Origin: JBFIHZ01 sp041601535
GTDB lineage: Bacteria; Pseudomonadota; Gammaproteobacteria; Xanthomonadales; SZUA-36
NCBI GenBank assembly: GCA_041601535.1
Contig: JBFIHZ010000073.1
Location: forward strand, 1-13,976
DNA: 13,976 bases
Direction of reading: 5' to 3'
Shown here: positions 1 to 7,164 of the stretch, in pieces
How positions within the stretch are numbered: position 1 is the stretch's first letter
Layout: each line of letters opens with the position of its first letter
The notes under the pieces: model-generated
Told to the model about the DNA's origin: nothing
Seen by the model: the letters and a program-made list of their open reading frames with translations, nothing else
Databases searched by the model: none
Made by a program: the position numbers and the translations under genes

Positions 1-41
1 GCGAAGCATCACGGTGCGTCCAAACCCGGGCAATGAATCGA
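1..41 (-). other. Window edge, open minus-strand frame
   Basis: These 41 bases lie downstream of the methyltransferase stop. On the minus strand one frame stays open to the window edge and reads L-I-D-S-L-P-G-F-G-R-T-V-M-L-R. It could be the start of a further gene packed against the methyltransferase, as expected in a polysaccharide operon. The stretch is too short to name a product or choose a start, since GTG, ATG and TTG codons are all present. Confidence 0.2.
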
Positions 42-884
42 TCAGGATTTTGCCGCTTTCTGGCAGATCATGATTTCAGTCGTCGGGCTTTCCCTCAAGT
101 ACTTCACCAACAGCGACTCAAGCGGATACAAAACGGCGCCGAGCAGGTAGCCCAGCCATTCGCGCCCTCTGACGTGTGACATCACCCATTGCCAGGCCCG
201 GGTGATGGATTCGTGCTTCACATCAACAGGGCAGTTCATCAACACCAGCATGGGCCTACGGGTGATGATGGTAAAACCGGCGTCACGCACCCGCGCTTCA
301 ATATCGCTGCGTGTTCTGGCCTTCCAGTAGGTTTCATGCTGTTTTTCCGGCCCATGCAGGAAGTTCTCCGAGAACAGGAAATATCCTCCATCTTTAAGCA
401 GCAGGGAAATATTCTGTAGGGCCTGCTGATACTGGCCGTCGTCCGCAATGTGGTAGAGCACATCGAACGCGCTGATGATGTCAAAAGAGTTTGATTCAGG
501 AAGATCGGACGAATCAGCGATATCCCCACAGTGAAAACCGGCATCCGGCAGCAAACGCCGCAGCCGGGCAATCGCGTGGTCGGCAATATCAATGCCCGAC
601 ACATCCTGGCAGCCCAGCGTCTTCCACTCCCTGACGTACACCCCGATCCCGCAGCCTACATCAAGAACGCGTGCCTGCTCGGGCGGTGTGTTGAGCAACC
701 GTGCGGCGCGCCGAAACACCTGACGGCGAACCTTGTAGATCCATGCATTGAAATTCACACCATACGCCGGCATGCCCACGCCGTGGACACCCCAGTGACG
801 TTGCAGCCGGTCATTCCAGAACGCACCTTGCGCAGCGGTCTGCGATGGAGTGGTCGAATCGGCAGTCGGGGAGGGTTTCACCAC
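42..884 (-). CDS. Class I SAM-dependent methyltransferase
   Basis: A 280-residue protein with the class I methyltransferase fold. Motif I is VLDVGCGIG at residues 73-81, the acidic end of strand 2 is GIDI at 97-100, the post-motif FDIISAFDVLYHI is at 134-146, and the strand-5 region LLKDGGYFLFSE is at 162-173. It would transfer a methyl group from S-adenosylmethionine in the cytoplasm; the acceptor is not shown. The start is GTG. A second GTG directly follows, and its first four bases overlap the TGA of the upstream Stealth gene, so the two genes are almost certainly co-transcribed and translationally coupled. That context points to methylation of a sugar or a lipid-linked glycan, but this is inference. 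The C-terminal 60 residues beyond the core fold include a hydrophobic stretch (LGYLLGAVLYPLESLL) that may contact membrane. Confidence 0.85.
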   Translation of the reverse strand: MVKPSPTADSTTPSQTAAQGAFWNDRLQRHWGVHGVGMPAYGVNFNAWIYKVRRQVFRRAARLLNTPPEQARVLDVGCGIGVYVREWKTLGCQDVSGIDIADHAIARLRRLLPDAGFHCGDIADSSDLPESNSFDIISAFDVLYHIADDGQYQQALQNISLLLKDGGYFLFSENFLHGPEKQHETYWKARTRSDIEARVRDAGFTIITRRPMLVLMNCPVDVKHESITRAWQWVMSHVRGREWLGYLLGAVLYPLESLLVKYLRESPTTEIMICQKAAKS

Positions 885-1924
885 GGGACTGAGTCCTTTT
901 CAAACGGTGAGGGGGCCGGGAAATACCCCTGAAGAAAGCGCGCAAAATGCTTCTGCACTAACCGGCTGGCCCAGCCCTCGTCCAGTTCATCGTTAATACA
1001 GAAAAACCTGGGTTGGACCCGCTTCAAATAACGGAAAGTTTGCCAATCATGAAAGGGGCGAGGTGTCAGTGTGACAAAACTGTAGTCACTGGAACCCGAG
1101 CGTATGGACCGAAGCTGATGCATTGACCGCCGGTTCGCCAAACCGAACAGGTAGCTGCTGTACACGATGCGCAGGACAAGGTCTTCGGCGCAGCGAAAGG
1201 GATGGGATGAGGTTTTCCCGGCTGCGGAAGATAGTATTGCCCGAATTTCCGCAAGCATTTCGCGATCATAAAGCTGTGGCGTATGGGCCGGCAGAACCGC
1301 AAGCCGCTGAAATTCCGGCAACTGCTCCAGTACCCTGCGGGTGTGAATATACGACTGGTCATGCACACTCGACGCATCATGCGCGGAGGGAAACTCGACG
1401 TCATCAACATAGACGTATTGGCCCCCGTCGGGGGTCAGGTAGTCGCTTCTGGAAACGGGCTGCCCGAGAAAGACATCATCATTGAAATACAGAAAACGTT
1501 TGGAAAGGCCTGGAATCCTGTGCAGCTGCATTTCAATCGCATTGCTGTTGAATGTCGGCAGGTGAGCCACATCATCGAAGACCACATCATGCGTGACCAG
1601 GGCAATTTTTTCATGTGACGTGTCCAGCCACGCGGGCACCTGGCCATTGGTCAGAATGTGAATGCGGCGTATCCAGGGGGCAAACTGGTGCACTGACCGC
1701 AAGGAATAGCGCAGTTCGCCGTTGTCGCGGAAGCGATGTGGCGCAACGCTGTTTTTTCTGCTCCCGGAAGTCTGGTTGTCCAGTGCCTGCTTATACTGCG
1801 TTCGAAATGCCGGATCTTCCCCGTCAACCCAGAGATAGACCGCATCGATTTCCTCTTCGGCATCGGGCGGTGCCCCTTCTACGCCTGATTGCGAACCTTC
1901 CAACAATGGCGTTGCCTGGATCAT
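878..1924 (-). CDS. Stealth-family sugar-phosphate transferase
   Basis: A 348-residue protein with the conserved regions of the Stealth family (capsular polysaccharide phosphotransferases such as SacB and XcbA, and related to the catalytic part of GlcNAc-1-phosphotransferase). CR1 is EIDAVYLWVDGEDPAF at residues 25-40. CR2 runs from RFRDNGELRYSLRS (64-77) through IRRIHILTNGQVPAWLD to the Asp pair in YFNDDVFLG (146-154). CR3 lies around HTPQLYDREML to HPFR (214-244). CR4 is PRFFCINDELD at 305-315. Family members transfer a hexose-1-phosphate from a nucleotide sugar, forming phosphodiester-linked glycans in the cytoplasm. The ATG start has only a weak GGA upstream, next to a perfect palindrome. 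Its TGA overlaps the methyltransferase start, so it is the first gene of a two-gene (or longer) unit. Specific sugar and acceptor cannot be read from sequence. Confidence 0.92.
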   Translation of the reverse strand: MIQATPLLEGSQSGVEGAPPDAEEEIDAVYLWVDGEDPAFRTQYKQALDNQTSGSRKNSVAPHRFRDNGELRYSLRSVHQFAPWIRRIHILTNGQVPAWLDTSHEKIALVTHDVVFDDVAHLPTFNSNAIEMQLHRIPGLSKRFLYFNDDVFLGQPVSRSDYLTPDGGQYVYVDDVEFPSAHDASSVHDQSYIHTRRVLEQLPEFQRLAVLPAHTPQLYDREMLAEIRAILSSAAGKTSSHPFRCAEDLVLRIVYSSYLFGLANRRSMHQLRSIRSGSSDYSFVTLTPRPFHDWQTFRYLKRVQPRFFCINDELDEGWASRLVQKHFARFLQGYFPAPSPFEKDSVPW

Positions 1925-1933
1925 CGTTGCGTC

Positions 1934-1948
1934 CGGCGGAATCCGCCG
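1934..1948 (-). repeat. Perfect palindrome over the Stealth gene's ribosome site
   Basis: CGGCGGA and TCCGCCG flank a single central base. The palindrome ends nine bases before the ATG of the Stealth gene. On the minus strand its last bases form the only candidate Shine-Dalgarno (CCGGA). A hairpin needs a loop, so in RNA only the outer pairs would form. It could also be a protein-binding site. The symmetry is seen directly; any regulatory role is inference. Confidence 0.35.
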
Positions 1949-2016
1949 TGCCGTTTCATCGTATGTCGAATCTTCACTATCCCTATGTTCCGCACCTGGT
2001 CAGGTGATCACATGGC

Positions 2017-3849
2017 TCACATGTCGTACACAACCACCAAAGTTATGGTCAGTGTTATCCAGATAATAATCGCCAACGGCAGCCCGACGCGCACGAAATC
2101 ACCGAAGGTGTAGCCTGCGGCGTTCATGATGATGAGGTTGGTCTGGTAGCCCATTGGCGTAACAAAACTGAGGTTGGCGGCGAACAATACCGCCAGCGCG
2201 AAGGGCTCCAGCGGCAGCCCCAGGCTTTGCGCAATACCCAGGGCGATTGGTGTGCCGATAACGGCCGCGGCATTATTGGAAACGATGTTGGTCATGATGC
2301 CCATCATCAGCATGACCCCGGCCAATACCACCCAGGGCGGTGCCCCGAAGGTCAGCGCCACGAACCCGTCGGCAATCAGGTCTGAGCCGCCGGTATTCAT
2401 CAGCGCCGAGCCCATGGCCAGCGAGGCCACGATGATCAGGATGACCTTGCTGCTGAGGGCATTCAGCGCTTCACGCCAGCTCAGGCAACCGCTGATGATC
2501 AGCACCAGGCAACCCAGCAGGGCGCTGGCTTCGATGGGCATGATCCTGAACGCGGACAGCGCCACCACAGCGATCATCACGCCGAGGGCCAGCGGGGCCT
2601 TGCTGGTGGTGGGCAGTTTTACGCCGCCGTCCAGCACCAGGAAGCCCGGCGAGTGTTTGAGGCGGTCGAGGTCCTGCTTGCCGGACTGCACCAGCAACAC
2701 ATCGCCAGCCATCAGTTCCGTCTCATCCAGCCCAGGAGTTCTGCGGCCGAGTGAATCGTGCAGGCGGTGCAGGGCGAGCAACTGGATGCCGTGTTTTTCG
2801 GTGAGTTGCGCATCACCGATGGTTGTGCCGATCAGCTCCGATCCGGGCGTGACCACCACCTCTGCCACCATGCGCCACTGTTCTTGCAGGGGGTGCTCAC
2901 GGTCGACCGTGTGACTGCCGGAATACAGTTCACCACCCAGGCGCGCGGCATGCTCGCGCAGGCGGTCCTGGGTGTCGATCAGGTTGAGCCGGTCGTTGAC
3001 CCGCAACACGGCGTCGGGCAGGGGCATGAAGATTGCCTTGCCTCGCTGGATTGATTCCACCTTGACGGGTTCCTCCATGCGCGCTCTGGCGTGCGCCACG
3101 GTCTTGCCGACCACGGGGCTGTTGGGGCCCAGCCGGATCTGGGCGGTGTAGACGCGCGCCACCATACGGTCGCTCATCGGTGCTTCGCGTTCCGGTAGCA
3201 GGCGGGGGGCGACCAGCCACAGGTAGGGAATGGCGAAACAGGCGGCGATGGCCACAACGCCAATGAAATCGAACATCTGCAATGGCGCCATGCCCATATC
3301 AGCGGCGACCGTCACAACCAGCAAGTTGGTGGACGTGCCGATGGTGGTGGCCATGCCGCCGAGTATGGCAGCAAAGCCCATCGGAATAAGCAGGGCGGAA
3401 GGCGCCGAGCCGGTACGCAGCGCCACCCCCATCAGTATCGGCATCATCAGCACCACAACCGGGGTGTCGTTGATAAACATGCTGAGTAACGCAGTGATCA
3501 GTATGGTGAGCAACAGTGCCATACCGGGGAAGATGCGCCACAAGCGGGTCAGGATGCGGCCGATGGGCTCCAGCGCACCGGTGCGTATCAGGCCCTCACC
3601 CACCACCATCAGGGAACATACGGCGACTAGCGCCTTGTGGCCAAACCCACTGAGGAACGTGCTGGGCTGTAATTCCTTGCCGGCCGGGTCTGTATAGGGG
3701 AACACCTGGAAACCCACCAGCAATGTCACCAGCACGAACAAGGCAGTGGATTCAAACGCAATATTGGGCCGGGTGAACATCACCAGGCTGGTGACGATCA
3801 GCACCATGACGAAGAAAGCATGCGGTTGGGAGAGTACTGCTTCGATCAT
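2017..3849 (-). CDS. SLC13/DASS-family permease with RCK_C domains
   Basis: A 610-residue inner-membrane transporter. Hydrophobic helices occupy about residues 10-215 and 415-608 and surround a soluble middle. The middle holds two RCK_C (TrkA-C) like domains, about 228-305 and 325-405; the phrases LRVNDRLNLI and LMAGDVLLVQ are typical of that fold. Signature loops are FINDTPVVVLMMPI (125-138), TTIGTSTNLLV (168-178), SNNAAAV (524-530) and TPMGYQTNLIIM (564-575), matching the paired Ser-Asn-Thr hairpin loops of SLC13 carriers. Length is normal for the RCK_C-containing subgroup. Relatives move sulfate, dicarboxylates or other anions, usually with sodium; the substrate is not evident. The ATG has a weak GGTAGAG upstream. 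The gene stands apart from its neighbours, with 92 bases to the Stealth gene and 327 bases to the flavoprotein gene. A hairpin plus T-tract precedes it. Confidence 0.9.
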   Translation of the reverse strand: MIEAVLSQPHAFFVMVLIVTSLVMFTRPNIAFESTALFVLVTLLVGFQVFPYTDPAGKELQPSTFLSGFGHKALVAVCSLMVVGEGLIRTGALEPIGRILTRLWRIFPGMALLLTILITALLSMFINDTPVVVLMMPILMGVALRTGSAPSALLIPMGFAAILGGMATTIGTSTNLLVVTVAADMGMAPLQMFDFIGVVAIAACFAIPYLWLVAPRLLPEREAPMSDRMVARVYTAQIRLGPNSPVVGKTVAHARARMEEPVKVESIQRGKAIFMPLPDAVLRVNDRLNLIDTQDRLREHAARLGGELYSGSHTVDREHPLQEQWRMVAEVVVTPGSELIGTTIGDAQLTEKHGIQLLALHRLHDSLGRRTPGLDETELMAGDVLLVQSGKQDLDRLKHSPGFLVLDGGVKLPTTSKAPLALGVMIAVVALSAFRIMPIEASALLGCLVLIISGCLSWREALNALSSKVILIIVASLAMGSALMNTGGSDLIADGFVALTFGAPPWVVLAGVMLMMGIMTNIVSNNAAAVIGTPIALGIAQSLGLPLEPFALAVLFAANLSFVTPMGYQTNLIIMNAAGYTFGDFVRVGLPLAIIIWITLTITLVVVYDM

Positions 3850-3861
3850 TTCACTCTACCG

Positions 3862-3901
3862 AAAAATATGGCTGTGCAGACCGTTTTCCGTAACACAGCC
3901 A
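3862..3901 (-). terminator. Hairpin plus T-tract: terminator or attenuator
   Basis: On the minus strand TGGCTGTG (3901-3894) pairs perfectly with CACAGCCA (3876-3869) across a 17-base loop, and is followed at once by TATTTTT. That is the layout of an intrinsic terminator. It sits about a dozen bases before the permease start and 275 bases beyond the flavoprotein stop. It may therefore end the Rieske/flavoprotein transcript, or act as an attenuator in the permease leader. The stem is only eight pairs and the loop is long, so efficiency is uncertain. Confidence 0.5.
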
Positions 3902-4025
3902 CGATGGTGACCAGGCTCGAGAACCCCATATTCGTTGGAATACTCAGCTCATTCAACCAATTTCGGTACGGTGATAGCTGCGGTACAGGACGAATTTGAG
4001 GCTATTTTCCCGGCAGAATAGGCAA

Positions 4026-4217
4026 TCAGACACGCTTTGGGGTCAGAGAAAATCGACCGAGTACACGGTCGAATACGTGCGGAATCAGCCTGTTGCCATA
4101 AAGGGCAAATTCCTGTTGCAGCAGGACAAAATCAATGAGCTCAGAGTGGTTTTCTCTGAACCTGTTCAGTGCTTGATCATTTCTTGCCGGCTGCTGCCCG
4201 GATGACCGCTGCGGCAC
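4026..4217 (-). other. Short minus-strand open frame, possible gene remnant
   Basis: A 63-codon frame overlaps the last 41 bases of the flavoprotein gene. Its downstream part reads with natural-looking composition (for example SELIDFVLLQQEFALYGNR, then IPHVFDRVLGRFS), unlike most shadow frames here. It has no convincing ribosome site and most of it lies inside the inverted-end element. I do not recognise it. It may be the degraded tail of a lost gene, or chance. Confidence 0.2.
4040..4162. mobile_element. Short element with imperfect inverted ends (MITE-like)
   Basis: GGGTCAGAGAAAA at 4040-4052 is matched by TTTTCTCTGAACC at 4150-4162, an inverted pair with 12 of 13 positions complementary. 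Between them lies an inner hairpin TCGACCG/CGGTCGA (4053-4059 and 4066-4072). The left end closely resembles the GGGGTCAGAG(T)AAA-type sequence I recall from flanks of REP-associated Y1 transposase genes in gammaproteobacteria; that recollection was not checked. No transposase is present and no target duplication was found, so this would be a non-autonomous remnant at most. Only one copy is seen in the window. Confidence 0.35.
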
Positions 4218-5847
4218 AATACCCCGGCGCGCCTGTCACGCCGCCGCCCGGATGCGTGCCGGCGCCACACAAGTAGAGTCCGCTAACGGGCGTTTTGTAG
4301 CGCGCCCAGCCCGCCACCGGCCGCATAAAGAACAACTGGTCCAGGCGGATGTCGCCGTGGAAGATATTGCCTTCGGTGATGCCGAAGCGGCGTTCCAGGT
4401 CCAGCGGGGTGATGATGTCGCGCCCGACCACGGCGCCGGGTACGTTGGGGGCGTAGCGGCCGATGATTTCCACCACGCGGTCGCCAAAGGCTTCGCGCTG
4501 TTCGTCCCAGGTGGTGCCGCTCAGGTGGTAGGGCACGTACTGCACGAAGCTGGTGAGGACGTGGTGGCCGGGGGTGGCAAGAGCCGGGTCGATGGCGCTG
4601 GCCAGCACGCAATCCACCCACAGGTCGTCACTGATCCGGCCCTGCTGGGCGGCGTTGTAGCAGGCCTGGGCCTGGTCGAAAGTGGGTACCAGGGTGTAGA
4701 GCATTTTCTGCAGCGGCGGTGCATCGGCGGGCATGCCGGTGACGCGGGGTTCCTCATTCAGCACCAGGTTGACCTTGGCGCTGGGGCCGTTCATCTCGAT
4801 CGCTTTGACCTGCTGGATAAATTCCGGGGTCAGGTGCCGCGCTTCGACCAGGCTCAGGAAGGTGCGCTTGGGATCGGCGTTGGAAATCACCGTGTCGGCG
4901 CCCAGTTCGTCGCCGTTGGCCAGGATGACGCCATTGGCTTTACCCCGCTTGATGCGGATCTGCCGCACCTCCACGCCGGTGCGGATTTCCACACCCTGGT
5001 CGCGGCAGGCAGCCGCCATGGCCTGGGTGATGGCGCCCATGCCGCCGATTACATGGCCGGTAAAGCCCTGCCGGTTGTCTTCGGCGTTTTCTTCCTCGCC
5101 GCCGCTGAGCAGGTGAAACAGCAGGCCCATGGCGCTGCCGGGATCGCGCGGACCGCCGTGTTTGCCGTACAGGTTATTCGCCAGGATCAGGCGTTTGACG
5201 TGCTCGGAGACAAAATACCGGTCCAGCAGCTGTTGCAGGCTGCCGGTAAGAAAAGTGATCAGTTCGCTGAGCTGTTTGCCGTTCAGGCCGCGCATGCGGT
5301 TGCCCACGCGCAGCACTTCCAGCAGGCCGGCCAGGCCGGTGGCGTTGGTGTTGGGCGGGGGTTCCAGGAAGAACGGCTGTAAATACCTGGCCAGTTGCTT
5401 CAGCTCATCATCCAGCTTGAAGAACGCGGCGGCGTCGCGGCGGCTGTAACGCGCCAGTTCGTCGTGGGTGCGCTGTTCGTCGGTCCACCACGGCAGCACG
5501 CTGCCGTCTTCAAAGGCCACCTGGATGCCGGGGTCGGCGGCGATCATTTTCAGGCCGTGCGCGCCCAGGTTCATGTCGCGGATTACTTCCGGGCGCAACA
5601 TGCTGGCCATATACGATGCGGTGGAGACCTTGTTGCCGGGGGCATTGACCGGGTCGATTTCCTCGGTAACGGCGCAGCCGCCCACCACTTCGCGGCGTTC
5701 CAGCACGCAGGTGTTGATGCCGGCTTTGGCCAGGTAGAACGCACAGGTCAGGCCGTTGTGGCCCGCGCCGATAACAATGGCCTGGTACTGGTTCACCTTG
5801 CTGAATCTGGCCCGCGGGGCGCTGTTGCGCCGCTCAGTCTTCGGCAT
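4177..5847 (-). CDS. PYROXD2/CrtI-like FAD-dependent oxidoreductase
   Basis: A 556-residue flavoprotein of the phytoene-desaturase-like superfamily, closest in character to PYROXD2. The N-terminal dinucleotide-binding fold is AIVIGAGHNG (23-32) with ribose-binding Glu at 50 and the GG doublet VVGGCA just after. The C-terminal FAD motif is GLYLCGAGTHPGGGVTGAPG within the last 34 residues. Family members oxidise or isomerise hydrophobic or amine-like substrates with FAD; the substrate here is unknown. The ATG at 5847 overlaps the Rieske gene by 14 bases, suggesting translational coupling. A GTG at 5796 is an alternative start giving 539 residues, closer to where homology begins. The frame extends further upstream to 6021, but that part is antisense-like and lies inside the Rieske gene. 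No carotenoid genes adjoin it, so a desaturase role in pigment synthesis is unlikely. Confidence 0.9.
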   Translation of the reverse strand: MPKTERRNSAPRARFSKVNQYQAIVIGAGHNGLTCAFYLAKAGINTCVLERREVVGGCAVTEEIDPVNAPGNKVSTASYMASMLRPEVIRDMNLGAHGLKMIAADPGIQVAFEDGSVLPWWTDEQRTHDELARYSRRDAAAFFKLDDELKQLARYLQPFFLEPPPNTNATGLAGLLEVLRVGNRMRGLNGKQLSELITFLTGSLQQLLDRYFVSEHVKRLILANNLYGKHGGPRDPGSAMGLLFHLLSGGEEENAEDNRQGFTGHVIGGMGAITQAMAAACRDQGVEIRTGVEVRQIRIKRGKANGVILANGDELGADTVISNADPKRTFLSLVEARHLTPEFIQQVKAIEMNGPSAKVNLVLNEEPRVTGMPADAPPLQKMLYTLVPTFDQAQACYNAAQQGRISDDLWVDCVLASAIDPALATPGHHVLTSFVQYVPYHLSGTTWDEQREAFGDRVVEIIGRYAPNVPGAVVGRDIITPLDLERRFGITEGNIFHGDIRLDQLFFMRPVAGWARYKTPVSGLYLCGAGTHPGGGVTGAPGYCAAAVIRAAAGKK

Positions 5848-7009
5848 GAGGCCCGATCCGGTCGTGCACGTAGCGGCGGATGTCCAGGTTCCAGTCTTCC
5901 ATCGGCGCATACACGCCACGCTCATGCACGCGGGCGCTGATGCCCTGTTGCACGCGCTGGCAGATGGCCCAGTCCTGCTGGTTGACGATGTGCCAGAAAT
6001 CCACCGCATCGCTGGGATCAAAATCGTCCTTGTCCATCTCGAACGGTTCGAACAGGAAGTGGCAATCGATGATGGTCTTGCCCGGCCCCCGGGCCTGCAG
6101 GATGTAATAGGTGACGTGCTCCCGGGCCAGGCTCATAAACAGGTTGGGGTAGACCAGTTCGCCTTTGTGGCGTACCTGTTCGTCCTCGTTCAGGCCGGGG
6201 AAGCTGCGGCGGCTGCTTTCGCCGCTGAACGTGAAAGTGGTGGCGCCTTCGCGGTGCGGCACGCCGCGGTCCCAGTCCAGCCCGGCGCCGCCGGCTTCGC
6301 GGAAGGCCGGCACGATGCGGCACAGTTCGGGGTGTACCGGGCCGCAGTGGTAGCACTCATTGTAGTTTTCGCACAGCACTTTCCAGTTGGCGTCCACCTC
6401 GTAACGGATGCTGCGGGCAATGCGCAGATCGGCCAGCGGATAGCGCTCGAAGCGCCGCTGGGCCACGCCGATGGTGTCGGCGAATGGCGGCGCTTCATCG
6501 GGGGTTAGGTTAAGGAAAATGAAACCGCCCCAGGTCTCCACCCCCACCGCGTGCAGGCGGATGTCGTCGGGATTAAAGCTGCCGGGTGCCGCGCCGGCCT
6601 CACCGGTGCTCAGGTGCGGTGCGCGGGTGAGCTGCCCATCCAGGTTGTAGGTCCAGGCGTGGTAGGGGCAGATGATGCTGCGCCGGTTGACCACGCCGCC
6701 TTTCAGCGCCAGCACGCTGTCATCATCGTCCGCGTGGGCACACAGGCGGGCGCCGCGGTGTCGGCAGACGTTGTAAAACGCGCGCAATTCATTCTGCTCA
6801 TTACGCAGCAGCAGGATAGATTCGCCGTACAGGTCCAGCACCTTGTGGTCGCCGGGCGCGGGCAGCTCTTCTTCGCGGCCAGCGCACACCCACTCACGCA
6901 TGAAGATATGCTCTCGTTCCAGTTGAAAGTACTTGTCCTTCAGGTACCAGCTGGAGGGCAGGGTGGGTTCCAGGCCGGCGATGACATTGGTTTTGAAGTG
7001 GGTGGACAT
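5834..7009 (-). CDS. Rieske oxygenase, quaternary-amine type, alpha subunit
   Basis: A 391-residue Rieske non-haem iron oxygenase. The [2Fe-2S] ligands are Cys82 and His84 (CRHRGA) and Cys114 and His117 (CPYHAW). The mononuclear iron site is NECYHCGPVH, giving His221 and His226, with Asp346 in NQQDWAIC as the likely third ligand. The bridging residue is Glu218 (E-x2-H-x4-H) instead of the usual Asp. Glu at this place is known from carnitine oxygenase CntA and relatives acting on glycine betaine, stachydrine or choline. The enzyme probably demethylates or cleaves a quaternary-amine-like compound using O2. It needs an electron donor, usually an FNR-type reductase, and none is seen in this window. 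The ATG at 7009 is preferred over the upstream open frame because AAGGAAAGGG precedes it and the protein then begins as its relatives do. It overlaps the flavoprotein gene by 14 bases. Confidence 0.93.
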   Translation of the reverse strand: MSTHFKTNVIAGLEPTLPSSWYLKDKYFQLEREHIFMREWVCAGREEELPAPGDHKVLDLYGESILLLRNEQNELRAFYNVCRHRGARLCAHADDDDSVLALKGGVVNRRSIICPYHAWTYNLDGQLTRAPHLSTGEAGAAPGSFNPDDIRLHAVGVETWGGFIFLNLTPDEAPPFADTIGVAQRRFERYPLADLRIARSIRYEVDANWKVLCENYNECYHCGPVHPELCRIVPAFREAGGAGLDWDRGVPHREGATTFTFSGESSRRSFPGLNEDEQVRHKGELVYPNLFMSLAREHVTYYILQARGPGKTIIDCHFLFEPFEMDKDDFDPSDAVDFWHIVNQQDWAICQRVQQGISARVHERGVYAPMEDWNLDIRRYVHDRIGPHAED

Positions 7010-7016
7010 GTGGTTT

Positions 7017-7026
7017 CCCTTTCCTT
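7017..7026 (-). promoter_or_regulatory. Ribosome binding site fixing the Rieske start
   Basis: On the minus strand AAGGAAAGGG lies seven bases before the ATG at 7009. It is the strongest Shine-Dalgarno in the area and rules against the longer open frame that runs back to 7303 through repeat-derived Gly-Pro-Thr codons. Confidence 0.7.
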
Positions 7027-7075
7027 TTGCCGGTCCCGCAGCCGGATCGAAGGCATATTGTGACCAGAAACCCTG

Positions 7076-7110
7076 CGGGCCGCCAGTCGGGCCGCCAGTC
7101 GGGCCGCCAG
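7076..7110. repeat. 12-base tandem repeat, nearly three copies
   Basis: The unit CGGGCCGCCAGT occurs at 7076-7087 and 7088-7099, with a third copy lacking its last base at 7100-7110. Copies are identical, which suggests recent slippage. It lies between the DUF3592-like gene and the Rieske gene, about 70 bases before the Rieske start, where the Rieske promoter would be expected. Copy number could alter promoter spacing. It has no coding role under the chosen Rieske start. Confidence 0.85.
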
Positions 7111-7164
7111 GCAACCGGTCAATCCGTGCCCTGCTGCGGCCATTCGATGGCGCGGCCGCCCGGC

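Larger units (their letters stand above)
3850..4176. other. Gene-free stretch between permease and flavoprotein genes
   Basis: No convincing gene lies here. From left to right it holds a terminator-like hairpin just before the permease, an AT-richer middle (about 3902-4020) where a permease promoter could sit but no strong -35/-10 pair was found, and a 123-base element with inverted ends. Short open frames on both strands exist but are not supported as genes. Confidence 0.6.

Noticed and set aside
1993..2006. CACCTG-GT-CAGGTG as terminator of the permease gene
   Set aside because: The two-base loop is too small for the full stem and no T-tract follows on the minus strand; it is likely a chance palindrome or protein site.
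3996..4205. 69-codon plus-strand frame
   Set aside because: No ribosome site, no recognisable domain, and it spans the inverted-end element and the end of the flavoprotein gene.
4252..5382. 376-codon plus-strand open frame
   Set aside because: It is antisense to the well-supported flavoprotein gene, has the His/Gly/Ala/Val-rich look of a shadow frame in GC-rich DNA, and has no domain I recognise.
4177..5847. Carotenoid biosynthesis (phytoene desaturase) assignment
   Set aside because: The fold is shared, but the sequence is PYROXD2-like and no phytoene synthase or other carotenoid gene is near.
5848..6021. N-terminal extension of the flavoprotein frame
   Set aside because: It is Ser/Thr/Arg/Cys-rich, lies wholly within the Rieske gene, and precedes the expected start of the dinucleotide-binding fold.
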